DNA of 64,000 bases from Coprinellus micaceus. Its lineage: Eukaryota > Basidiomycota > Agaricomycetes > Agaricales > Psathyrellaceae. The stretch spans positions 744,001 through 808,000 of the forward strand of contig OX596337.1 in assembly GCA_951394405.1 (NCBI GenBank). Reading direction: 5' to 3'. Position 1 is the first letter of the stretch. Each line of letters starts with the position of its first letter. Both the position numbers and the translations under genes were made by a program. The notes under the pieces are model-generated. The model was not told the origin of the DNA, did not search any database, and saw only the letters and a list, made by a program, of their open reading frames with translations. Below, piece by piece: positions 24,413 to 36,629 of the stretch.

Positions 24413-26175
24413 TCAATATCCCCACCGCATCCCAAGAGTTCTCAGCGCCTTGCGCATACGTCTATGCTCCTCGATGAGTTGCCAACGCGAATTCCAGTTC
24501 AGCTTGACAGGCCCTCCAGGAAAGTCAATTGGTTTGACCGATTCCAAGTTTGGAAAGATCGTGTCCAGCAACCAAGCGAGATCCCGATATTCAGCGGGGG
24601 TGAATTCCTTCTCGCTAGTACGCCTATCAGCAATATTGAGGTATCGGAGGGTGCTGGGAGTGGCGGGTGTTTCCCAAGCGCTGATTAGGGATGATAGGGA
24701 CTTGCCGGCTGCCCCGACAACGCTGGAATCGATTGGGATTGTTACTTCCGTGAGTCCGGGGGCGTGTCGTGCGATGTAAAGCAACGTGTCTATCGGGGGA
24801 AACCCTCCTATCTGTCGGTTCCCGCGCCCATCCAGGGGAGAAAGGCGCAGCAAGGGCGTTGTCAATGTTTTCAATGTCCATCCACGACTCTGACGGCTGC
24901 GGCCAAATGCCGCATCGACGAAGCATTGAATGTCGTTCCCCCCTGCCTCGGCAACAACTTCCAGCATCTCGCCGTCCACAATAAACTCCTCCAAGTTCAA
25001 CCGAACCAGGAATGGTAGGAGGGCCGATGGGAGGATGACGTGCCAATTACCGTATATCAGGGCCACTATTTCGACTCTCTTCAAAGACTTGCATTGAGAG
25101 AGTATTTCAACGGCATCTGAGAAGGCGTTGGCGTCCGGGATGTGCGTCCAGGAGTAGAATTTGATCGATGTTGCTCGTCGGACGAGGAAAGTAGGGTAGC
25201 ATTGGCAAAGGCTCGCTTCACACCGATTAACAAGGTGAAGAGAGGTCAACTGGGGGAGAAGACCTTCTTCCATGGCGTCCCCTGATGGCCCGTGCGACGG
25301 GGTGTGGACATCGAGGGAGATTGAGGTGAGGCTGTCGAATGTCCGCCCAAGGGTACCAAGGAAGGCCGATTTGAGTGTAAGACTTTTGGGGAACGCGATG
25401 GTGAGGGCACGAAGCTGAAGTTTTGGGGCAATGGTTGAGATTTGATCCCATATTCGGTCACCGGAAACGGAAGTGTTATCGTTGAGTGAGAGCTCTTTCA
25501 GAGCTGGTGCGCCACGACACGCCAGGGGGAGGGCGTAGGACAGGAATGCGTCTGCCGACAAGAATTGGCCTTCGAAAGACACGGTCCGAATAGAGGGGGA
25601 CAGCAAGAGAGGCAGCAGACCCATGTGAACAGAGTCGCGGTTGGGATTAGAGAAACGGATGGTACGGAGGCCCGGCAGAAGAGGTGAGCCCCGCAGTTGT
25701 TGGCCGAGCCAAGCGAATCCAGCAAGCGAAATTGAATGTGTTCTTGGGTTTCTTCCGTCGTTGAGGTGTATCTTTCGAACCCGGCGCGCGTATTCGTGAA
25801 ACCTAGAGGCAGAATTGTCGTCTATGTCACCGAGGTAGAACTGTGGGGATGTAAAGCGAGAATGAGTATCAAGCGGGTGATCAGCGAATTGAAAATACTC
25901 ACGTAAGAGTTATCAACGATTCTGAGCGCCGGGTGTAGTTTCAGCAATGGTGTTGGGCTATCTAGATCCACCCAGAGACAATCCAAGGCGGGATTCAAGA
26001 AGGCTTTGCATACAAGGGCAAGATCGCGGAGCTGCTTCCTCTCATTCAAAACGAAGTACCCGAAAACGAACGACAGGATTTCGTAGTGGTTCAAGATACG
26101 AACGCCCGAGGGATTTGGTGGGTCTTCTGAAGGGGACCGTTTCATTTTAAGCACGCCTTCGGGTGAGGGCCCCAT
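24413..26175 (-). CDS. F-box/LRR-like protein, copy 4
   Basis: Exons 26175-25903 and 25840-24413, phase-0 intron; 566 residues. The F-box-like start (LNHYEILSFVFGYF, then LVCKAF..PALDCLW) is followed after the family intron by FYLGDIDDNS and an LRR-like body. Signatures: LCQCYP (C-x-C-Y-P) and IPIDSSVV. The start at 26175 puts the F-box at the same distance from the N-terminus as in copies 1 and 3. An in-frame upstream extension to about 26283 exists and cannot be excluded. It is the best preserved sister of copies 2 and 3 and, like them, is minus strand. Role as an SCF receptor is inference from the F-box only. Confidence 0.84.
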
Positions 26176-26468
26176 GGTGGAGATGTTGTGCTCCTGAAGG
26201 TGGTGGCGAAGTGGAAAGTGGCAAAGGCTCCGGCCTGTACATGCGGAAGGGCGATGTTTGGATTCATCGTCCAGGATAAACAACGCGAACGGGTCTGGAT
26301 TCCTATCAAGAAAGTGAAGTAAGGAAGATTTGGCCCATACATCATTTTCTGCTACTGTAGGCGAAAATAAATGTCACTACAAGGTTGTGGGACGTACCCC
26401 AAGTAGGCCGAACAGTACTTGAATCGGAGAGTGGGCGGAAGGTGGTACGGCGAACATGATAACATCGT

Positions 26469-27961
26469 CTACCAACGTATTCCCACCTCACCACCTCCGT
26501 CTATGTCGGCTATCTCCTTAGATTCTCTGTACGCTATTTTATGCTGCCTCGTCATGTCGAGCAAGCCTCCGATGTAGATGAATTTCATCGGATCAACCTT
26601 CTTCGCCTTCAGAAGCGATTCTACCTGACTAGCGTGAAACCCAGGAGTCCAAAGCTTTGCCCAGGCGCGAGCACCGAGGTGGGCTTGTAACTCCTTTATC
26701 AGAGGGCAGAGCTGCTTGTGAGGAAGGTTGGGTGACTTCCACGCAGCCTTCTGGCACTGAAAGGAGTTGAATAGCATCGAGTGAGATTCAGAAACACGGA
26801 GAGAGGAATTATGTGACGTACGGCTTTACTGCAATATCTCGAAAGACCACACCCACCACATCGGCTGGCAGACGATGTGTTGTTCGTTGACGGGCAGGTC
26901 ACACATCCACATCCACCTCTTCCAGTGTCGAGGATTTCGGCGAAGGCAGGGGCGATAAGGTTGCCATCAAGGCGAGGGACAACCTCGAGTCCATTCGCGA
27001 CTGCTCTCAGCGATTCCACTGCAATCTCCATTTGACGTCGCCGGGGTGGGGCGAAAGACATAGATGGCAGGAGTCGAGATACCCTGTCGAGAATGGGATT
27101 GAGGACCAGACTGACGCGCCTCAGTCCAGTCCCCACTCCGGAGGCGGCGGAGAGTTTGAGGGCCAAGAAGAAATCGAAGGTATCCCCCACAGCATACTCA
27201 ACAGTACCAGCGTACGCTTGGTACAAATCACGGCGGTTCTCGTATAGGTTTAGGACTGTGTTAAGCTCGTGTAGGGGGCGGTAGAAGGCGAAGTCGTAGT
27301 TTGGGGGCTTGGCAACCGCTATGGCGAAGGGCTCGTAGAACTTTGCCAGACCAGAAGCAAGTGACCAGACCTCGTACCCGCCAATGCCAGGAGCAGTCCA
27401 CATTCTCAACGCGTCTATCGAGTCTTGAATCCCGAACGGCAGGAGGTCGTCCGCGTTGAGTGGCCATGGTTGGGAATCTGCGACTGGCACCAAGGTCGAG
27501 TTGCGAAATTTGTTCGTCGTCATACCGGAGACCGTCGCGCGTATAAACCCCATCCCGAGGCACAGTGTCTGATTCAATGCACTCAGGTCTGACGGGTATA
27601 CCGTGCCGTCTGGGATGTGCCACTCTGGAGTGGGCATGTGGAGGGTAAACATTCCAGGTTCGCTGAAGTCGCAGGAACAAAGTAGGAGATGGCTGACAAG
27701 GTGGGAGAACTGCGCAGGGGTGCGTTTGCGGGTGAGGAGGCGAATGCTAGCCCTGAGGAATTGCGGACGAGATTTAGCAAATCTGACTGCTTTGGCAGTA
27801 GACATTGGCAGCCATTCATCCTGTACACGCTCTACTGCGACGTGAAGCCTTCTTGCGCAGACTCGACTCTCGGTGGGGTGGTTTAAGGTCGATGTAAGAA
27901 GGTCGAAAGCTTCCTCCAGCGAAAGTGGGTTCCCGGGCTTGGTCGAGGGTTGTATATGCAT
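26469..27961 (-). CDS. MYND-finger protein, copy 2
   Basis: Exons 27961-26822 and 26756-26469; 475 residues. The body carries CARRLHVAVERVQDE, a KFAKS-type motif (RFAKSRPQFLRA) and the family signature QPWPLNADDLLPFG..DSI. The C-terminal finger is C-x4-C, C-x2-C, YC, then after the intron CQKAAW, H and C. The usual family tail (LGARAWAKLW) follows, with a short acidic end. The frame extends upstream to 28003 but only from TTG; 27961 is the first ATG. It lies tandem with F-box copy 4 on the same strand, about 290 bases apart. The function is unknown beyond probable protein binding by the finger. Confidence 0.86.
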
Positions 27962-29587
27962 GTTCCCGGTGGGTACGAGTTGAATGGGTGGAACATGGAT
28001 CAAACGGATTTCACTATTGAGTGTAAGTTAACTCATACGTCAGCGCCTGGAGCGGCATGGAGGACAGGAGACGCACGAAGGACCAGGCATGTCGGTTTTG
28101 CTCTCGAGATGGTGGAGTTTGTGTAAAGCGAGGTCTAAGTCATCGTTTTTTGCACTGTTCGCATAAACGTTGTTGCTGACTACGTCCCGGGTCAACTTGA
28201 ACCCCTCGATCTACAGCCCAAGGCCCCAAGACGACGTAAGTTCTACATGCTCAACCTCCAACATCAGGGACTGGGACTTGGGTGAGTGAGCGCCTGTACT
28301 AGATGGAGGTCACGTCGGTATCTAGATGGTTCAGGAACAGATTCCGGAAGTTGGGTCAAGTTCAATCGTCTGGTGCACGTGAGCGTGATGTTTGGACTTG
28401 TTTGGATCTCCCGTTCAGCAAAGTAACGCGTCGACTGGCTTCACCGTCGAGTCACTGAACTTTGCAGTCGCCTCCATCTCTCTCACTGCCTCTCCCCAGG
28501 ACCATGAGCATGGGTAGTTTTAAAACGGGTATCCGTCCTTGCGCGATGGGAGCACGGGGACACGTCACTTCCCATCCGAGTCCCAACCGGTGGTGCAGTC
28601 ATTCAATGACTGACTCATTGCTGCCTGGGTTCTCGCCACGTTCAGCCAATTTACGGAGGATAAATATGACACTCGACCCTTCCTCTTGGCCTATCTTTTC
28701 CACCCGGTTCTCCCAATTTCTTTCTCCCTCATCCAACCTAGACTCCCACCACCATCGCCACCTTGCAGGCCGAAGGATCTGGCTGGCAACCATTTAGGTC
28801 TAGCAGTGCTGCTAGATTCGTGACAAACTAGTCACTAGTCTAAGTTATCGCTCCCTATATCCGAGAACGAAGATAGCGGCGTAGAGGTGACTCACACTCT
28901 TCGGTGGTAACGACCTAGCTGATCTACTCCTCTGGTGCTCCTTGGCCCTTGACCGATGTCTCGACGGCCCTTATGATCTCGGGACGTGGAGCCTTCCGAA
29001 CTGTAACTCCCCATTGATGCTCAGGCCGTCGGTAGTCACAACCACAGCTAGCGTAGCCACAGCTCCAATATCACACAAGAGGAGACTTGTGGCGGCTGTC
29101 GAGGCCCAAAACAAACCCCAAGGGCTTTCTTGACCTTCCGCTGGTCAACGTCGGCCGACAGGTCTTGAGGCTATTTCCAACATTGTACGCCACCACGACT
29201 AGTGCGATGCTCCCGCAGATGGGGCTCGCCTTGGCCCACAGTGGGGGTTATCAACGAATGGGGCTCTGGGATCTCTAATTGCCTGGGTCACCTCTTTTAG
29301 TGCATCCAAATTTTCATCCGTGGTCTTCCGACGCAGCTTCGAAGCCCGTTTTGCGGTACCTTGTGTAGCCCGAGGCCGCACACCAAGGAATCCGGTTCTT
29401 ACCGTGCACCATCACAGGCGCCCCACCAACGAGATCCTCCAGCGGTATCAGGGAGCGTGGAACGTCCACGGATGGTCATAAAAATCCCAAACTCAGTCCA
29501 GCGAGGCTGAAGCGCCCACTGGCACGATTCGGCGTGTCGACAGGGGCATTCCCAAAAGGGGGGAGCGGGTCACCGATGGGATCTCAC

Positions 29588-29593
29588 CACGTG
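29588..29593 (+). promoter_or_regulatory. CACGTG E-box upstream of FBA1
   Basis: A palindromic CACGTG lies 126 bases before the FBA1 start codon. In fungi such boxes bind bHLH factors (Cbf1/Pho4/SREBP types). Use here is inferred from position. Confidence 0.4.
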
Positions 29594-29629
29594 ACCCAAA
29601 TGACATCGATTACGGCGGATTTCTGTCAA

Positions 29630-29636
29630 TATTAAA
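29630..29636 (+). promoter_or_regulatory. TATA-like element of FBA1
   Basis: TATTAAA lies 84 bases before the start codon and is followed by a pyrimidine-rich leader, as in strongly expressed fungal glycolytic genes. Inferred from position only. Confidence 0.4.
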
Positions 29637-29713
29637 GGCCAGTTGCACCCAGAACACCTCTCCTCTTGAACCCGATCTTCAATCCTTCCTACCCTTCAAA
29701 TCCACATATCAAC

Positions 29714-31266
29714 ATGGGTGTCCTCGACGTCGTCCCCGTGAGTTCCCAACGTCGCGCACAACGGCGAGCGCGTCCAAGGGCGCCAGTACTGATAACTTCG
29801 ATCGGTTTGACGATATTTATCTAGGCTGGTGTTTTGACTGGCGACAATGTGCGCAAGCTCTTCGACTACGCCAAGGAGCAGAAGGTAAGTAATGTTCTCG
29901 CTTATCTGGAGGTCGTTGCTGACATTGACGACGTAGTTCGCTATCCCTGTGAGTCTCGGTTGTCGACGTGATTACCTGGATCTATGCTGAGTACACTCGG
30001 TGTCGTCGTTGTGCGGGAATAGGCGATTGTGAGTTCTGGTTCCATTGATTTACCCAGCCCCGCCTAATCCTTGGCAGAATGTCACCTCAACATCCGTGGC
30101 CAACGCGGTTCTCGAAGCTGCCCGGTTGGTCCCAGAATAACTTCCAAAGTGTCCAGAACTGATTCCGGCCAATAGCGATGTCAAGTCGCCCATTATCATC
30201 CAAGTCTCCCAGGGAGGAGCTGCCTACTTCGCCGGAAAGGGTCTCTCCAACACCAACCAGGAGGCCTCCATCCTCGGTGCCATCACCGCCGCTCAGCATG
30301 TCCGAACTGTTGCCAAAGCCTACGGAGTGTAAGCCGAAACCGACCTCGTCCGAAAGCCTATCGTGATGATAACATCGCCTTTAGCCCCGTTGTGATGCAC
30401 TCCGACCACTGTGCTGAGAAGCTCCTCCCCTGGTTCGATGGCATGCTCGAGGCCGACGAGAAGTACTTCAAGGAGCACGGCGAGCCCCTCTTCTCTTCAC
30501 ACATGCTTGACTTGTCGGAGGAGCCCAAGGAGCAGAACATCGCCACTTGCGAGAAGTACTTCAAGCGCATGGCCCCGCTCGGCATCTGGCTCGAGATGGA
30601 GATCGGGATTACCGGTGGTGAGGAGGATGGTGTTGACAACTCTGGTGTCGACAACTCCGCCCTCTACACCCAGCCCGAGGATGTCTTCGACGTCTACAAG
30701 GCTCTCTCCGCCATCGGCCCCAACTTCAGCATTGCTGCTGCGTTCGGAAACGTCCACGGTGTCTACAAGCCCGGCAACGTCCAACTCCACCCCGACTTGT
30801 TGGCCAAGCACCAGGAGTATGCTTCCAAGCAGATTGGCGGCGCCGAGAAGCCTTTGTACCTCGTTTTCCACGGTGGATCCGGCTCGACCAAGGAGGAGAT
30901 CACCACCGCCGTCAACAACGGTGTCGTGAAGATGAACGTCGATACCGATACTCAATTCGCTTACCTTGTTGGCATCCGGGTACGTCGCTGGCATCATTCG
31001 CTTTGGGTCGCCTGGTAGTCTAACCTCTCCCTGCAGAACTTCTTCGATGCCAAGAAGGGCTACATCCAGTCCCAGGTCGGCAACCCCGAGGGTGCTGACA
31101 AGCCCAACAAGAAGGTGTGCAGTGTTTAGCGGTCCCTTTATGCCGCGATCTAACAGTTATTTCTCAGGTCTACGACCCCCGTGTCTGGGTTCGCGAGGGC
31201 GAGAAGACTCTGTCAGCTCGTGTCAAGGAGGCTTGCACTGACCTCGGTAACGTCAACCGCCTGTAA
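29714..31266 (+). CDS. FBA1: class II fructose-bisphosphate aldolase
   Basis: Nine exons: 29714-29737, 29825-29884, 29937-29948, 30023-30028, 30078-30124, 30176-30328, 30385-30979, 31037-31114 and 31168-31266, giving 357 residues, the size of yeast Fba1. The enzyme splits fructose-1,6-bisphosphate into two triose phosphates with a zinc ion. The zinc-site segment MHSDHCAEK, the second metal region (GEEDGVDNS..D), FHGGSGS for phosphate binding and KMNVDTDTQ are all present. The 5' end is finely cut: exons of 24, 60, 12 and 6 bases, the 6-base exon encoding just Ala-Ile. These were placed because they rebuild the conserved FAIPAINVTS string with GT-AG ends and correct phase. Cytosolic, glycolysis and gluconeogenesis. 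Confidence 0.95.
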
Positions 31267-31476
31267 TGTTATTCGGTATGTTATGAAGGGAAACGAAGAA
31301 GTGAAATACGGTGTACCTGTATAATACATAGTTGATATATCTTTCCATGCCAGCACTACGGAGTTCCCGTTGGATTGAACCTGGGAGCGTACTAGGTCTC
31401 TGGTGTCCCTGGGTTTCGCCCTCCTTGCGCTGGGTATCGTCCAACATGGTAGCGGGTTCAGATACCGTCATATATA

Positions 31477-32990
31477 TTAGGAGAGCGGGGCCTTCCGCGA
31501 CCATTCCAGCATCTTGTCTCCGTACTTCATCTTCCTAAGCATGAAGAGCTCCCTTTCTACCCGCTGGAGATTGTTCAAGTCAAGTTCCTTGTCCTTCACA
31601 AATTCGGAGAACCTTTTCCGAGAGACTCCGTCCGTGAAAAGCATCGGCCAGGCATCGGGTCCCAACTGTTCCCTCACGGAAAATATTTTCTTGCAGAGCG
31701 CCTTGTGAGACCAGATCCTCGCCTTCCAAGCCTCCTTCTGACACTAGTCCAAGAATAAATGAGGGAATACAGCTGGACGATGACGTCGAAAACTTACCTC
31801 TGGGCCACAGTACCTGACAACGTCACATTTGCTGCACAATCGCGCGTACGTATCCGCACTTTTAGGGCACTCGAGGTTGAGGCAACCGCCAGACTTGCGC
31901 GTTGCAGCCAGCTCCCCCAGTGCTTCGTCTAGAGGGCTTCGCAGGCTATGTGCCGGTGTGTCACTTTCATCGTCTTCATCATCACCGTCATCCAAACCTG
32001 CCACCTTGCCTTTGGCAGTAGAGAGAATCCCTTCGCACCCCGCGGGCGCGGAAAATGAAGGTAGCATCAAGCTTCTTAACCGTTCCATAACGGGTATAAC
32101 GGTGGAACTTTGGACCGTGAGCCCGTACTGAAATTCCAGGGTCGGGAATACGGTGAAGAAGAAGTCGAATATGATGTTCAATGGGGCGGTCGTGAATGAC
32201 GCTTCGCCTTCTTTCCCTTGCTTGGCCTCGTTCGGGTTCCGCTTGTAACGGTCCAGGGCTGTCGTAATGTCTATCATGGGCCTTGTAATTGCGAATTCGA
32301 GCTTGGGATCCTGGACGAGTGTGTGCACGAATGAAGGGTAGAATTTGGCGACGGTACTAGCGAGCCTGAACATGTAGAACCCGCCGCCTTGGGCTGCCCA
32401 GCGAGTAAGCGTGATCATGAGATCTGGATTGTTTCCTAAGGGGGACAAGTCGTCTAGATCCCAAGGCCATGGCTTGACCGAACCAGCTTGAGCTACCGAC
32501 TCGTCGAGACTGCGAAACTTGCCCATCGTCATCCCCGACAGCGCGAAATTAATGCAATCAACAATGGTGCGCACAACAGCACGGAAAGAGAGCATATCGT
32601 CCTGGCAGACTTTCCCAGTGGGGGCGTGCTGCCCCGGACAGTGGAGATCGCGAATCTTCTTGTCTGCCCAGTTGCAGCGGCAGATCATAATACGGGTCGT
32701 CATGGCGTTATATTCGGCGCGCGAGTAGTTGCGGGTAAGTAACCTCATCCCACTCCGTAGGAACGGGATTTGGCGAACTTGATCTGTTCAGCGAGTTGCC
32801 GTGGCATGAGTTCCCGCTCGATGCGGTATGCAACCATGTGCAGCCTGCTGGCGCATAGGTCGGTTTTCCATGGGTCCTCGAATGTTTTAACGGGGGTGTC
32901 GATGGCGGCGACAATGTATTTTTCTTGGACGAGCTTTGGGGCATCTTTCTACACCGTAAGTTTTCGTTCTCGTGGCCACGGCACTGAGGC
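31477..32990 (-). pseudogene. MYND-finger protein, copy 3, frameshifted
   Basis: The C-terminal part is well preserved: exon to 31798, intron, exon 31743-31477, with finger GGCLNLEC..C-x2-C..YC | CQKEAW..H..C and family tail. The N-terminal part (KTFEDPWKTDLCASRLHMVAY to IKFAKSR) is in another frame. The break lies at about 32745-32760: after KFAKSR the upstream frame ends in TGA, and the LLTRNYSRAEY segment that should follow is shifted and a few residues short compared with the other copies. No GT-AG intron can bridge this. No ATG connects to the N-terminal frame either. The sister gene just upstream (copy 4) is intact, so this looks like a decaying tandem duplicate. Confidence 0.75.
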
Positions 32991-33256
32991 CACTCACCAC
33001 GTCGACGTAGGTTTTCGCTCTCTAGGCCAGAGGAATAGAGGGGAGAGGTGGTGGTGGTGGTAGCAGGGAACAAAGGCGTCCGCCATGAGGACCATCGCCG
33101 AAATGCCGGCCCGTCCGACCGTTGGCGGCGCATGCAAAGGCTTCCCCTCTTCCGCGACCGCTACGAAGCTCATAACGCTCAGCTGCGAATAGGGGGTGCA
33201 TCTCCCAGAAAAATACAGAAATGCCAATCGTTATTCATATGAATATGGTATGCCCC

Positions 33257-34702
33257 TTATGACACTCCGGATTGCCTCGACACGATTCTGAGAGTCCTAA
33301 GTGCGTGTAACTCACGTCCAATCGCACAAATATTGCCTTTGTCAAGGGGGCGTGCCGTTCGAAGCTGAAGAAATTGGTCCGTTGTCATCTCTTCCTTCCA
33401 TAGCCGTTCCCAAACCTCAGGCCCCAGTTGCTCCCTGAGCGCGTGAATTTTCTGGCAGAGGGCTTTGTGAGGATAGATTTGTGCCTTCCAGGCGGACTTC
33501 TGGCACTGGAGAATGGGGAAAATGTCAACTCTTCGTTAAGGCGGAAGACGAGTGGTTCGTACCTCAGGCCCGCAGAACCGAAGCACATCACAGGTGGTGC
33601 ACAAGCGCGAATAGGTAGTATCTTGGGTTTGAGGACAGAACACGTAGGCGCAACCTCCCTTCCGTGCGACTATCATGTCCGTCAGCGAATCACGAATTGG
33701 GTCGGCGATCCCCAAAGCAGCCGTCCGGGATTGGAGGTCTTCCAAGTCGTCCTTCGCGATTGAGAGTATCATCTCGCATCCGACGCCGATGTTACTCCGC
33801 CATGCCTCGCCTCCGGGGATGGATGGGAGAAGCCTCTTTAGCTGCTCGAAAACGGGAACCACCGCCGAAGCTTGGTTCCGGACCATGTCATTGAACTTGG
33901 AATCCGGGACAAGCATGAGGATAAAGTCGAATATGGCGTCCAAAGGGTCGTTAATGAGGCTTGGGGTAGCGTTGTATGTTGAAGGGTCCTTCTCGAACCA
34001 GCCTAGTGCGGTGGATATCTCTCGCAAAGGAAGCCGTAGAGCAAGGTTATACTGGGGAGGCTGGATGAGGGCGTCTAGAAAGGGCTGGTAGAATCTTCCT
34101 AGGGCCGTCGCGAGTATGTAGGTGGACCATGCACCAGCTTCGGCTGCCCAAAGGGCGAGGGTGTCGATGGAATCTTGTATTCCAGAAGGAAGTAAGTCGT
34201 CCGCATCGAGGGGCCATGGCTTTGTTCGATTAATCTCGCTTGGCGATTCTTCTATGTTTCTGAACTTGCTCTTTGTGATCCCAGACAATGCGAGACTGAT
34301 GCACCTTCCAACAATGCGCACAGTCAAGCGGAGGGAATACATGTCGTCGGCGTATATCTTCCCGTCGGGAGCGTGTTGACCGGGAGTGTGTAGATCACGT
34401 ATCTTCGGGTCTTTGAAGTTACAAGTGCAACGCAGGAGGACATTTAAAATGACCATATATTCTGCAGGTGATTGCCTGAGGGTGAAGAACTTGATCCCGC
34501 TGCGAAGGAGCTTGGATTGGGATTTCGCGAACTTGGCCTTCTCTGAGGCTGATTTACGCAACCCGACTTCAGAGTCAACTCTGTCTGCTGCAACCCTCAA
34601 CCTGCTGGCGCAAGTGCGGGACTTGAGTGGATCCTGGAACGTCGCGACCAGTGTGTCCATGGCAGCCTCGAGCGAGAGGGGGTTCCTCTTCAATGAAGGC
34701 AT
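33257..34702 (-). CDS. MYND-finger protein, copy 4
   Basis: Exons 34702-33563 and 33505-33257; 462 residues. Start at MPSLKRNPLSLEAAMDTLV, matching the N-termini of copies 2 and 6; the frame is open further upstream. Features: CASRLRVAADRV, AKFAKSQSKLLRSG, TKPWPLDADDLLP followed by SGIQDSID (Ser replaces the usual Phe), and the finger C-x4-C, C-x2-C, FC | CQKSAW, H, C. The tail LGPEVWERLWKEEMTT follows. It is divergent from DUF6697-like copy 2 with only ~240 bases between start codons, so the two may share control elements. Function unknown. Confidence 0.88.
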
Positions 34703-34940
34703 GATTTCGCTGCCGTCTCTCCTTGCCGCTTCTTGTCCTCCGCTTGACCTGAGAGTATACGGGCCCTCAATTCCAATTGTGCTCTGACCTCGGTCTATAG
34801 ACTGTGGAAGACACAATATATCTCTGGAGGAAGCCCAGCGGAACCGTGCGATTTTATGTAAACACGAGGTGACATGCATATGACAGCCGTCTTGGTTCCT
34901 TTGCCTCTCACCGACAATCCTAGTACCCCCTACATCCACG

Positions 34941-36317
34941 ATGGGCCGGGTCATTGTCAAGCAAGAACCTAAGGAGGAACCTTTAGATCAGGTACGTTGC
35001 GGTGCTGTTTAGGGCGTAGGGCCAGGGACAGAGGGGTCAATGAGCTCATCTCCCATACCTTGGCAGTCAATCACGTTCGATGCCGTCGTCCCTCGACAGA
35101 GCTCGAGACTTGCGGAAAAGAAATCGAGAGCTTCTGCTGAAGTAGAAGACGGCGTTATTCAAGTCAAGGATGAGGGTGCCGATGTAAAGCTACCTACACA
35201 GGAGGCAATGTCACTTCACATCGCTTCTGCCACGCAATAGATTTCACTGACAACGCCAACAGCATCTGGCGGGGGACATCCGCGACAACAAAGCAAGAAA
35301 GACACCAAAGAAAACCAAGAAAGAGGAGAAGGAAGAGTTTGAGTCCCAGATGACAACCTTGTGCCGAAGCCGATGGGAGGAAGCGGGTGTTGCCCTCGCC
35401 GGTTTCGACCTGGACGACACTCTTCGAGACGTGCGAGATGCCGAGAAGGGATGCGTCGCCCGGACATTCCTTGCTCGTACCTACGGCGGAAGCTTCGTAG
35501 ATTCAATCCCCATCATCAGCATGACCAAATACCGAGAGCACGGTTTCTGGGGAAAGTACATGTATCTCGGACTCGACTTGCAACCACTGGCACCGCAGAC
35601 CCCCGGGGCTCCTGGTATTTGGTTCAGTGTTGGATATGAAGGGGGTTACTGGAACCATGGCATCGTGCGTGTTTTTACTCGGATAAAGGAGAACCCCAAG
35701 TGCTTGTGGCAGTACCAGGGCCAGTACGAAGTACGGCCCGCACAATCTATCTCGGCCGACGAGTGGAGGGGCCAGACGACGTTGGTGAATACAAGTTCAT
35801 TGCTTTATCCAGTGGCCTCCTGTCATCTAACTCTTGCTTGCTCACAGGTCCGAAATACATGGGTAACCAAACTTCAAACCAAGCCGTGGGGTGCGTGGAT
35901 TCGTGCCCGTATCTATGGTCGCAAATACTGGAACCTTGAGGCGGATCCAACGGAGGAGGATGTCGATACCATCATCGAGAAAGGTTTTGACACAAAAGTT
36001 ACCGAGGATGAGATCCATTCCGCAATGAATCGCGGGGACGACGTGAGCAGCACTTGTGTCGGTTCTCCAACCATTTATCTGACCCCTGGTTGCAGCGACT
36101 GATTGTATACACAATGAAGTGCATCGGGTACGACCACGACTTTCAGCGACATTTACTCGCGAAGGCTGCCTCCACCACAGCTCTGAAGGATGAGGACGAG
36201 GACAAAAAGAAGGTGAAAGCAGAGGCCAAGAATACAAAAAAGCGCGAATCGGACTCGGAAAGCGTTGCACCCAAGCCAAAGAAACGGCGGGTCAAGGAGG
36301 AGGATCAGATGGTCTAA
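34941..36317 (+). CDS. DUF6697-like protein, copy 2
   Basis: Five exons: 34941-34991, 35067-35204, 35263-35784, 35848-36042 and 36096-36317; 375 residues, all junctions phase 0. The second intron needs a GC donor (GAG followed by GCAATG), because the nearby GT donor puts a stop in the next exon. The N-terminus MGRVIVKQEPKEEPLDQ contains VKQE and a further Lys-Glu pair like SUMO acceptor sites. The core has RTYGGSF, PGAPGIWF, HGIVRVFTR, WQYQGQYEVRP, VRNTWV and IVYTMKCIGYD. The C-terminus is Lys-rich with KPKKRRVKEED, a likely nuclear localisation signal. The role is unknown; a nuclear function is inference. Confidence 0.84.
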
Positions 36318-36629
36318 AGTGGTTCGATGCCCGATTGAGTTTCCAAACCCTTGGCCTCCCATCCTGATCTACATACGGCCTATAGAATACAGGATCTTCG
36401 ATGAGCAGTACACGGGTGCTTCGCCTAGACATTCTTTGAGACGAGCCCTTGGTGCTAGGCATCGAATTTATGTTTCCTTCGTGTTGATCTTGTACATAAT
36501 GCCTGCCGCTCCCCACGATGGCAACTCCGACGCGACAGAAATTGCCCTGCTGGCCTCCGCTTGGCTTAACACCCAACGTCCAAACGTTCACTCTCTACTC
36601 TCCACCCCCCGGTACTAAGAAAGGAGAAG
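36318..36629. other. intergenic between DUF6697-like copies 2 and 3
   Basis: About 310 bases separating the tandem copies; it should hold the terminator of the first and promoter of the second. Nothing distinctive was seen. Confidence 0.45.

Larger units (their letters stand above)
27962..29713. other. gene-poor stretch, 1.75 kb
   Basis: Between MYND copy 2 and FBA1. Only short open frames occur in all six frames. A minus frame at 29381-29199, rich in Lys/Arg and Asp/Glu, could be a decayed coding remnant but matches nothing I know. Two copies of ACTAGT separated by one base are at 28828-28840. The last ~130 bases form the FBA1 promoter, with CACGTG and an AT-rich box. No RNA gene or transposon end was recognised. 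Confidence 0.5.

Noticed and set aside
28828..28840. Double ACTAGT palindrome as a recombination or insertion site
   Set aside because: Short and without terminal repeats, target duplication or neighbouring mobile-element genes.
30411..30929. Long plus-strand frame rich in Ser/Arg inside FBA1 and a minus frame opposite it
   Set aside because: Shadows of the aldolase coding exon 30385-30979, produced by its strong codon bias.
32690..33133. Minus-strand frame of 141 codons overlapping the N-terminal part of MYND copy 3
   Set aside because: It is a shadow frame; the neighbouring frame carries the family motifs (CASRLHMVAY, KFAKSR).
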